From: Treponema denticola
Lineage (GTDB): Bacteria > Spirochaetota > Spirochaetia > Treponematales > Treponemataceae
NCBI RefSeq assembly: GCF_024181405.1
Contig: NZ_CP051302.1
Location: 868,001-932,000, forward strand
Reading direction: 5' to 3'
DNA length: 64,000 nt
This document shows positions 32,452 through 40,140 of this stretch, one piece after another. Position 1 is the stretch's first letter. Each line of letters begins with the position of its first letter. The notes under the pieces are model-generated. The model had not been told where the DNA came from, made no database searches, and worked only from the letters and a program-made list of their open reading frames with translations. Made by a program: the position numbers and the translations under genes.

Positions 32452-35394
32452 ATGTTTCTTAAAAATCTTGAAATTTTCGGATTTAAGTCCTTTCCCGATA
32501 GAGTAAAAATTGAATTTGCAGATGGTATAACAGCCCTCCTGGGACCCAACGGCTGCGGGAAAAGTAACGTAGTAGATGCAGTAAAATGGGTTTTGGGAGA
32601 GCAATCGTCCCGTACTTTACGGGCCGACAAAATGGAAGACGTTATTTTTAACGGTACCGAAAAGAGAAATCAGCTGAATATTGCAGAAGTAACCTTAACT
32701 ATAAGCAATGAAAAGGGCCTCTTGAATTTGGATTTAAGCGAAATAGCTATAAAGAGGCGTCTTTATCGATCCGGGGAAAGCGAATATTTTATCAACAATC
32801 AGCCGGCAAAGCTGCGTGAAATTAGAGAACTTTTTTGGGACACAGGTGTCGGAAAGGCTGCATATTCCGTTATGGAGCAGGGCAAAATCGACCAGATCCT
32901 TTCGAGTAAGCCTGAAGAAAGGCGTTATCTTTTTGAAGAAGCTGCCGGTATAACGAAATTTAAGGTAAAAAGACAGGATGCCGAACGAAAGCTCGAAAAA
33001 ACCCAAGAAAATATGAAACAGATTGAAGCTGCTTTGGCCGAGGTCCGAAGATCCTATGATACCTTAAAAATTCAGTCTGAACAAACAATTAAATACCGCG
33101 AGCTAAAAGATTCCGTTTTTGAACATGAAAGAGATATTCAGCTTTTACGCTTAAAAAGTTTTGTAGACGGTCTTGCCGCAAAAAAACAGAGCCTAAAAGA
33201 AGCTTCCGAAAAAAGAGATTCAATACAGGAGCAAATTGACGGTATTCACGGGCTCCTTTCGGAAAATATGGATATTGTAAATGGAATGGAAGAGAAGCTT
33301 AATGCTTACCGAACAAAGGTATTAAACCTGGCCATAGAACAAAAAGGTAAACAGGAGCAGGTTCAAATTTACAATAAACGCCGTTCCGAGCTTAAGTTAA
33401 AGCTTAACCAGCTGGAGGCAAAGACCTCTTCAACCAAGGAAAATATTGAAGGCCTTGAGGACGATATTTCCGAAAAAAATGCCGATGTTTTTGAGTTTAA
33501 AAAACAGGTTTCTGCAATAGAAAAAAATGCCGAAGACTTTGAAAAAAACATAGACTTGGCAAGTCATAAGATTACTTCAAACAAGGAAGAAGTAAAAAGG
33601 CTTGAAGAAAATATAAAAAGGCTTGACGATATGAGAGGGGATATGGAACTTGAATTAAAGTCCATAACCGAAGATATCGTTACCGAGCTTGATAAAAATT
33701 TAAGATCGGCGGGTTATTCTTCTACAAATCGCTTGGAAGCCGAAAAAGACTTGGACGGGGCTTTAAACCGGTTAAAGGTTTTAGTTACGGGAAAAAAAGC
33801 TATATTTTCCGACTTTGCCTCGATAGAAAATCATTCTGCAGATGATGTAAAAAAATTCGCAGAAGACTCCGTTCAAAGTTTTTCTTCACTTTTATCCATA
33901 AGCGATGAAATTCAAAATGCCCTTGAAAAATATAAAAAATCTTCGGCAGGCTTTATTGATGACTTTTTGGCTCCTGAAGGTATTATTACCAAAAAAAGAG
34001 CCGTCGATGCCGCTATCTTGGAAAACAGGCAATCTATCGAAAATAACCGTACTAAAATTGCCGCTCTGATAGAAGAAAACAACGAGCTTTCAGTCAAGAT
34101 AAACGACTATCGCAAAACCCTTGAAGACTTGCGTGTAAACAGAGCCAAGGTAGATGCTCAGGCAAAAAATGCCGAAGATCAGGTTAAACTTTTAGAGCGG
34201 CAGCTTTCTTCAGAGAAAAAAATACTTCATGACCTTGAAAACGAATTTTTTACCGAAGAAAAACAATTAAAGCAAACGGAAGAAGATATTTCGGAACTTG
34301 AAGGCGAGATAAATTCTTTGGAATATGAGGGAAGAAAGATAAGTGCCGAGCTTGAAAAACTTGAAAATGAAATTTCGATAAAAAACTCCGACCTTGCCAG
34401 TAAGAGGGGAAAGGTTGATAAGCTTACCGCAGAGCTTTCAAAAGCAAACTCTCTTTTGGAAAAATTCCATTTGGATCTTGCAGGGATTGAAGCCGATATC
34501 CGTAACACAAAAGAAAATTTTAGAGAAAAACATTCCCGAGAGCTTATGGAATTTGAGGAGAGGATGTTTACTATTACCTCATCGGTAAATGATCTTAGGG
34601 ACAGTCTTTCTTCGATTAAACAAAAGCTTGATTCTTTAGGACGGGTAAACTTTATGGCTCCCGAAGAATTTGAAAGCGTTAAAGAACGCTATGAATTTTT
34701 AACTAAACATATAAGCGATCTTGATAAGGCCCGTGCAGACTTGCAGAGGATTACGGACGAGATTACGGCCGAATCCACCGAACTTTTTTTGGACACCTAC
34801 AATAAGATTAAAAAGAATTTTCATAATATGTTTAGAAGGCTTTTTGGAGGAGGAAGGGCTGAAATACGCTTAACCGATCCGAAAAATGTGCTTGAATCGG
34901 GAATAGAAATTTTTGCACAGCCTCCGGGAAAAAAACTTGAAAATATCAGTCTGTTATCGGGCGGAGAAAAATCTATGACTGCGGTAGCTCTTTTATTTGC
35001 AACCTATATGGTTAAGCCTTCCCCGTTCTGTCTTCTTGACGAAATTGATGCAGCCCTTGATGAGCAAAACGTTACCCGCTTTGTTACCACGCTTCGTGAA
35101 TTTGCAAATGTAAGTCAATACATAGTTATCACTCATAATAAAAAGACTGTTTTAGGTGCAAATGCCATGCTGGGCGTTACCATGGAAGAATCCGGTGTTT
35201 CAAAGGTTATAGCCATAAGGCTGGATAATGAAACGGAACTTGAATCAAAAACTATAGACTTGGTTAATGAGCCCTTTGTAGAAGAAGATGTTGAACCTGA
35301 GGAGGGAGTTTATATTCCGCCTCATCCGCCTAAAAGGATAAAAACCGTAAACGATGAGGAGGAAATTTCAGAAAATGATAGACCTCAAGAGTAA
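32452..35394 (+). CDS. smc: SMC-family chromosome segregation ATPase
   Basis: The 980-residue protein has the SMC N-terminal head (FLKNLEIFGFKSFPDRVKIEF, Walker A GPNGCGKSN at 31-39, WVLGEQSSRTLRADKMEDVIFNG), two long Glu/Lys-rich coiled coils, and the C-terminal head (RRLFGGGRAEIRL, signature LLSGGEKSM near 835, Walker B FCLLDEIDAALDEQN). It is about 200 residues shorter than typical bacterial Smc. In the middle (about 400-530) I find no segment like the glycine-rich hinge; instead there is a helical stretch around FADFASIENHSADDVKKF-like sequence. Such proteins hold and compact DNA. It is translationally coupled to the next gene, whose ATG lies within its 3' end. Confidence 0.88.
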   Translation: MFLKNLEIFGFKSFPDRVKIEFADGITALLGPNGCGKSNVVDAVKWVLGEQSSRTLRADKMEDVIFNGTEKRNQLNIAEVTLTISNEKGLLNLDLSEIAIKRRLYRSGESEYFINNQPAKLREIRELFWDTGVGKAAYSVMEQGKIDQILSSKPEERRYLFEEAAGITKFKVKRQDAERKLEKTQENMKQIEAALAEVRRSYDTLKIQSEQTIKYRELKDSVFEHERDIQLLRLKSFVDGLAAKKQSLKEASEKRDSIQEQIDGIHGLLSENMDIVNGMEEKLNAYRTKVLNLAIEQKGKQEQVQIYNKRRSELKLKLNQLEAKTSSTKENIEGLEDDISEKNADVFEFKKQVSAIEKNAEDFEKNIDLASHKITSNKEEVKRLEENIKRLDDMRGDMELELKSITEDIVTELDKNLRSAGYSSTNRLEAEKDLDGALNRLKVLVTGKKAIFSDFASIENHSADDVKKFAEDSVQSFSSLLSISDEIQNALEKYKKSSAGFIDDFLAPEGIITKKRAVDAAILENRQSIENNRTKIAALIEENNELSVKINDYRKTLEDLRVNRAKVDAQAKNAEDQVKLLERQLSSEKKILHDLENEFFTEEKQLKQTEEDISELEGEINSLEYEGRKISAELEKLENEISIKNSDLASKRGKVDKLTAELSKANSLLEKFHLDLAGIEADIRNTKENFREKHSRELMEFEERMFTITSSVNDLRDSLSSIKQKLDSLGRVNFMAPEEFESVKERYEFLTKHISDLDKARADLQRITDEITAESTELFLDTYNKIKKNFHNMFRRLFGGGRAEIRLTDPKNVLESGIEIFAQPPGKKLENISLLSGGEKSMTAVALLFATYMVKPSPFCLLDEIDAALDEQNVTRFVTTLREFANVSQYIVITHNKKTVLGANAMLGVTMEESGVSKVIAIRLDNETELESKTIDLVNEPFVEEDVEPEEGVYIPPHPPKRIKTVNDEEEISENDRPQE

Positions 35395-35791
35395 AATAAG
35401 CGGTATTTTTAAAAACATGCAGGTTTCTTTTTCTCATCACAGAAAGCCGGTTATTATAACTGTATGTGCCTTGATTTTTATCTTAACGTTAAGCCTCCTT
35501 TTGATTATATTTTCACAAAAAAAAGATGATGCATCATATTCCGAAACAAAAAAAGCTGTCTTATCATCTAAAAATTCCGATTTTAAATCCGGTAAGGTAG
35601 ACACGGATAAACTGCAAATTATAGATGAACCCCTTTACCTTCCTCCTATTCAGTTTTCTCGGGAACAGCATAAAATATGGGAAAAAGAAGAGGTTGACTA
35701 TTGGTATGAGCCTCCTGCCGAAAAGGATATGGAGGAACTGCATAAACAGAACAAAAAAATTGCCGATAAAATACTGGAGGCGGCTCCATGA
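35354..35791 (+). CDS. Single-pass membrane protein of unknown function
   Basis: The 145-residue protein has a basic N-terminal segment, one hydrophobic helix (residues 32-54, KPVIITVCALIFILTLSLLLIIFS) and a charged, Pro-rich outer part. The start overlaps the SMC gene by 41 bases and the stop overlaps the next gene by 4 (ATGA). No known family. The tight placement between SMC and an envelope lipoprotein is noted as context only. Confidence 0.6.
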   Translation: MRRKFQKMIDLKSKISGIFKNMQVSFSHHRKPVIITVCALIFILTLSLLLIIFSQKKDDASYSETKKAVLSSKNSDFKSGKVDTDKLQIIDEPLYLPPIQFSREQHKIWEKEEVDYWYEPPAEKDMEELHKQNKKIADKILEAAP

Positions 35792-37332
35792 AATCGATAC
35801 GTTATATATTAATATTATTTTTGATTTTTATCTTTTTGAATTCCTGTGCAAGTACTAAAAAAAATACAGGCGAAACTTTAGATAAAAAAACTGAAGCTAC
35901 GGTTTCAAGTCCTGCCGATACTGATACTTCCAAGGATTCTGAAAATGCTAAGAATTCCGAAAAGATTATAATCATGAAAGTACCTGAAGCCGAATCGGTA
36001 GAATCCGTTTCCGATCCTAAGCCTGTTGCCGATAAACCGGCATTGGAGCTGATAGTTGATACGGAAGATGAAAATGAACCTGCCTCATCAAATAATGAAG
36101 CCGGCTCATCGAAAGATACGGATTCCAAGTTACCTTCTGTAATTGAACCGGAGCCTTTAAAGAAGCCTGAAGAAAAAAAGCCTCAGGATTCGGCGCCTTC
36201 AACATCTAATCAGTCCACCATAAGCGTGCCTGATAAAAAACAAATAGTAAAGCCGGCCGATGATCCTAATAAGGTTAATAAACCTGAAATTAAAAAAGAA
36301 TCTTTAGAAAAACCCGTAATAAGTTCCGATAAAGCTCCTACAGCTGCAGAAACAAAACCTTCTGTTCCGGAAGTTTCCGGCATGTCCAATGAAGATAATT
36401 CAGATAAGAATATTGTGAACGAGGAAAAAATTAAAGATGGTAGTGAGCCCGCCCGCGTTTTTTCGGAATTTCCAAGTACCGAACCTGATGACTCAAAAGA
36501 AGAAAAAGCCTCCCGTTCAGTAAAGCTTTATACGGGGCAGAGACTTGAAGTTGTATACCCGGGAGAGGGTTGGGTGTATTTAGGTGAGTCCACTGCACAA
36601 AAAGGTATAAAGTATCAACAAAGAAAACTTCAAAGCGGTACCTCTATCTTCCATTTTGGAGCCGGAGATGAAGGCTCATATATTCTTAACTTTTCATATT
36701 TTGATGTTTTTTCGGATAACTTTATTTCGGATTCTATTGCCGTTCATGTTGAAAAAGCAAAAACAAAGCTTAATAATACGGTTAAAGCATCTGACTATAA
36801 GGGGCCTATAAACGCTCAGAAAGAAAATAAACCTGATTTAAAAAATGAAAGTAAATATGGTACTGATAAAGGGAAGGTTAATAATGATACATCTTCATCT
36901 AAGACATTGGATGAAGTTTCGGCCGGAACACCGTTAAAGGCGGAGTCTTCAGTTAAAAAAAGAGAGAATTCCAAGGTTTATGATGCTCCCGATCTTTTAA
37001 CCGTAACCGAAAAGTCGGAGTCTAAAACATCAGGACAGGACTTTAAATCGGCTTCAGAGTTGTTGGATATGATAAGGGGCTATATTTCGGAAGGAAATGC
37101 AGCAAGTGCTCTAAATTCGGCAGAAGATTTTTTTAAAAATTATTCGGTAAATTTGGATGAGGCCTTATTTTTACGCGGTCAAGCATACGAGTTAAACGGA
37201 CCGAATAAAAACGTAAAAAAAGCCTTGGAAGCCTATCAAACCCTAACTAAGGCCTATCCCGAAAGCAAATTTTGGGATAAAGCAGACGCAAGAATAAGGT
37301 ACATCAAAAAATTCTATATCGATATAAAATAA
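35788..37332 (+). CDS. Lipoprotein with long low-complexity region and C-terminal helical-repeat domain
   Basis: The signal peptide ends in a lipobox (FIFLNSC, Cys 20). Residues 25-230 are Lys/Glu/Pro/Ser/Asp-rich and probably disordered, with repeated KPEI, KPS and DKNEEK phrases. Two globular parts follow: a strand-rich segment (RLEVVYPGEGWVYLGESTAQKG, about 255-320) and, after a second linker, a C-terminal TPR-like segment (SASELLDMIRGYISEGNAA onward, with EALFLRGQAYELN, KALEAYQTLTKAYPESKF). The layout suggests an envelope protein reaching across the periplasm. It follows the membrane protein by ATGA overlap. Confidence 0.7.
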   Translation: MKSIRYILILFLIFIFLNSCASTKKNTGETLDKKTEATVSSPADTDTSKDSENAKNSEKIIIMKVPEAESVESVSDPKPVADKPALELIVDTEDENEPASSNNEAGSSKDTDSKLPSVIEPEPLKKPEEKKPQDSAPSTSNQSTISVPDKKQIVKPADDPNKVNKPEIKKESLEKPVISSDKAPTAAETKPSVPEVSGMSNEDNSDKNIVNEEKIKDGSEPARVFSEFPSTEPDDSKEEKASRSVKLYTGQRLEVVYPGEGWVYLGESTAQKGIKYQQRKLQSGTSIFHFGAGDEGSYILNFSYFDVFSDNFISDSIAVHVEKAKTKLNNTVKASDYKGPINAQKENKPDLKNESKYGTDKGKVNNDTSSSKTLDEVSAGTPLKAESSVKKRENSKVYDAPDLLTVTEKSESKTSGQDFKSASELLDMIRGYISEGNAASALNSAEDFFKNYSVNLDEALFLRGQAYELNGPNKNVKKALEAYQTLTKAYPESKFWDKADARIRYIKKFYIDIK

Positions 37333-37410
37333 AATTTAGTAGTAGTTGTAAACTATAAGGAATTATCCAACCGCTTGACTAAACATCTTCTTTAGGTCAT
37401 TATATTGGGT

Positions 37411-38853
37411 ATGGAAACTAGAAGTATTTTTAAAAATATATCGCCGATAGATCATCGTTATTCCCTCCCGCAAGGAGGTCTTTATGATGAACTGTCGGTT
37501 TTTTTATCGGAAGAGGCGGGCATCGTTTATTGCGCCATGGCCGAAATGGCCCTTGTAAAGGCTCATCTTAAAATAGCAGAAGAAAAAAAAGGCTCTTTAC
37601 TTCCAAAACTGAGCGGCGAGCTTGAAAAAACCTTGGACGATATTGCCTTAAATATCGATCCTTCCGAAGTTTATGAAGAAGAACATAAGACCCAGCACAA
37701 TATAAGGGCATTGGTAAATGTCTTAAAGAAAAAAGTTCCCGAAAATACAGCTCCCTTGGTTCACCTTGGGGCTACCAGTGCCGATATCCTTGACACGGCC
37801 TTTTCTATGAGGATAAGGGACGCTGTCATAAAGGTAATAATTCCTCTTTTAAAGAAAACCGAACTTTTACTTTGCGATATAGCTGAAAGAGAGGCTGAAA
37901 CGCCTCAGGTCGGGCGTACTCACGGTCAGCATGCGGTTCCTATTACCTTCGGCTATGCCGTTTCCGAATATGTAGCCCGTCTGGGTAAGTCGATTTTAAA
38001 AATGGAAGAGCTTGTAAAAGATTTGCGAGGGAAATTTGCCGGAGCCGTCGGGGCTTATAATGCGGCCTCCTTGATAGTTTCCGATCCGATGAGATTTGAA
38101 AAAATCTACCTTGATTACCTCGGCTTAAAGCCTTCAGAATATTCTCATCAGCTTGTGGAGCCCGAATATATGCTCCGCCTCCTTCTTGAAGCAAATATTG
38201 CCTTCGGTATAATTGCAAACCTTGCAGACGATTTACGCAATTTGCAAAGAACCGAGATAGGTGAGGTTTTTGAATATTTTAGCGCAACACAGGTAGGCTC
38301 TTCCACCATGCCTCAAAAGCGTAACCCATGGAACTCCGAACATGTAAAAAGCTTGTGGAAGGCTTTTTCTCCCCGCGTGATGAGTTTTTATATGGATCAA
38401 ATCTCGGAGCACCAAAGGGATTTATCCAATTCTGCAAGCCAAAGGTTTATAGCCGATTATCTGACAGGCCTCGCCTTGGCCTTTAACCGTATGAATTCAA
38501 TTTTAAAGGGCTTACAGGCCGATAGGGAAAATATGCTCAAAAACCTTTTACAGGGCGGCGGAAAGGTTAGGGGAGGCGTTATGGCCGAGCCCGCTTATAT
38601 CCTTTTGGCGGAATGCGGCGTTTCCGATGCCCATGAGGTAATACGCAAGATTACCCTTGCTGCCGAAAATCAAAAGATAAGTTTTTATGAGGCCTTAAAA
38701 GCCGAAGAAAAGGTCTTTGCCCTTGTTACGGCTAGATTAAAAGAGCTTAACTTTGATAAGCCGGAAGAGTTTTTTGCAAACCCCGAACGCTACCGAGGTC
38801 TTGCAAACATAAAGGCAAAAGTCTTGGCCGAAAAGTATAAGTCCTTGATGTAA
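37411..38853 (+). CDS. purB: Adenylosuccinate lyase
   Basis: The enzyme cleaves adenylosuccinate and SAICAR in purine synthesis and salvage. The 480-residue protein has the fumarase/aspartase-superfamily elements: HLGATSADILDTA, QVGRTHGQHAVPITFGYAVSEY and the signature GSSTMPQKRNPWNSEHV. The ATG at 37411 (METRSIFKNISPIDHRYS) is preferred to the TTG at 37405. No strong ribosome site is visible, only TAGG about 15 bases upstream. The spirochaete lacks visible purine neighbours here, so this could serve salvage. Confidence 0.93.
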   Translation: METRSIFKNISPIDHRYSLPQGGLYDELSVFLSEEAGIVYCAMAEMALVKAHLKIAEEKKGSLLPKLSGELEKTLDDIALNIDPSEVYEEEHKTQHNIRALVNVLKKKVPENTAPLVHLGATSADILDTAFSMRIRDAVIKVIIPLLKKTELLLCDIAEREAETPQVGRTHGQHAVPITFGYAVSEYVARLGKSILKMEELVKDLRGKFAGAVGAYNAASLIVSDPMRFEKIYLDYLGLKPSEYSHQLVEPEYMLRLLLEANIAFGIIANLADDLRNLQRTEIGEVFEYFSATQVGSSTMPQKRNPWNSEHVKSLWKAFSPRVMSFYMDQISEHQRDLSNSASQRFIADYLTGLALAFNRMNSILKGLQADRENMLKNLLQGGGKVRGGVMAEPAYILLAECGVSDAHEVIRKITLAAENQKISFYEALKAEEKVFALVTARLKELNFDKPEEFFANPERYRGLANIKAKVLAEKYKSLM

Positions 38854-38857
38854 GTTT

Positions 38858-40045
38858 TTATTTTAGCTTAGGTAAGTAGGCCCTCATAAGCTCAAGCCTT
38901 TTAAGATAGTAGGCCCTTTCTTTTTCGGGAAGGGTCTCAATCCATTCTTGGGTAAAGCGTTTTATTACGGGTGCATCTTTTTCGTTATAGTTTGTAATTA
39001 AAACAGGGGCCGCTTCTATCTCAGGCTGCAAAATACCGTCTATTTTTTTTAAGCGTAACTGCATTATTATTGAGTCTCCCGTATATTCCCTGTAGTAAGC
39101 CGGATCGGCATAGTTCACCTTCCACCTTTGACCCGAAATAAAATTTCCCATAGAGTACATAAAAAAGGCATTTTTTTTAAGTTTAGACGGAGAATCAGGT
39201 GTTTCCTCATTTAAAAGTTCCACATCGGAAAGTTCCCAATCCTGTAAAACATGGGGATGATTAGCCCAGACTACATCTATTCCTGCTTGGGCTAAAGCCT
39301 TAAACCATGTCTTTTTACTATCTAAAACTTTAAGGCCGTATTCCGCCTCGTTTAGATGAAGAGACAGAATAAAAATATCGCAAGGATTTTCTTCCCTCAT
39401 TTTTTTTATGGATAAAAGAAGTTTTTCTCTTCCTGCCTTTGTGGGATCCGAGTAATAAAGCCTGTGCTTTGATTTACCGTGAGAGTTGATAAGCTCCGTT
39501 ATAGATAAAAATAAAATCTTCCAGCCTTTTTTTTCGATTAGGACAGGTTTAAAATCTTCATCTTCTTTGTTTTTTAAACCGGAAGAAAAAAGCTCTTTAT
39601 TTTTATACTCTTCCTTTAAAGCATTAAAACTTTTAATAGTTCCGTCTATTCCTTGAATACCCTGATCGTTAGTGTGATTATTTGCAAAGGAAAAAACATC
39701 GAAGCCCCCTTCAATTGCAGCCCTTAGATAGTCTTTATGTATATTAAAATATGGAAAGGATGAAAGCGGCTTTTCTTCACAGACAGGTGTTTCCACATTT
39801 CCAAAAGTTAAATCATCGTTTAAAAGAATATCCCTGACATCATCATAAATTCTATTATAGTCTTTCATTTTAAAATTGACATCATGAGCCATAATATCGC
39901 CTGAGAAACTTAAAACAAGTTCGCTTATATCATTTTCTTTTTGAGGTAATTTTGATTCGGAAATTTCGGTTGAATTACAGGAATTTAAAATAAAAAATGC
40001 CGCTGTGATAAATAAAAATAAATAATAGTTAAGATTTTTTTTCAT
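38858..40045 (-). CDS. CapA-like (PGA_cap) metallophosphatase-fold lipoprotein
   Basis: With the ATG at 40045 the protein has 395 residues and a lipoprotein signal peptide (MKKNLNYYLFLFITAAFFILNSC, Cys 23). An ORF start at 40120 lacks a signal and would cross into the next gene's promoter, so it is rejected. The PGA_cap family motifs are LVLSFSGDIMAHDVNF, FGNVETPVCEEKPLS, DVFSFANNHTNDQG, ILSLHLNEAEYG, VVWANHPHVLQDWEL and MYSMGNFISGQ. Family members belong to poly-gamma-glutamate synthesis or anchoring in other bacteria, but no pgs genes are near, so the substrate is unknown. Confidence 0.82.
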   Translation of the reverse strand: MKKNLNYYLFLFITAAFFILNSCNSTEISESKLPQKENDISELVLSFSGDIMAHDVNFKMKDYNRIYDDVRDILLNDDLTFGNVETPVCEEKPLSSFPYFNIHKDYLRAAIEGGFDVFSFANNHTNDQGIQGIDGTIKSFNALKEEYKNKELFSSGLKNKEDEDFKPVLIEKKGWKILFLSITELINSHGKSKHRLYYSDPTKAGREKLLLSIKKMREENPCDIFILSLHLNEAEYGLKVLDSKKTWFKALAQAGIDVVWANHPHVLQDWELSDVELLNEETPDSPSKLKKNAFFMYSMGNFISGQRWKVNYADPAYYREYTGDSIIMQLRLKKIDGILQPEIEAAPVLITNYNEKDAPVIKRFTQEWIETLPEKERAYYLKRLELMRAYLPKLK

Positions 40046-40063
40046 AATTGTTATAATTATACA

Positions 40064-40092
40064 TTGACAATTGATATTATACAAGATACAAT
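40064..40092 (+). promoter_or_regulatory. Sigma-70 promoter of ppdK
   Basis: A perfect TTGACA (40064-40069), 17-base spacer and TACAAT (40087-40092), about 48 bases before the ATG. Confidence 0.7.
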
Positions 40093-40140
40093 ATATAAAT
40101 ATATTGTAATAATTGTTCAATGTTCAAGGAGGACAATGCA

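Noticed and set aside
35354-35394. The gene at 35354 as a frameshifted C-terminus of the SMC gene
   Set aside because: The SMC C-terminal head is complete before the overlap, and the next product has its own start and membrane helix.
40046-40120. Longer CapA-like frame starting at 40120
   Set aside because: It crosses the ppdK promoter and hides the lipoprotein signal peptide, which begins at the ATG at 40045.
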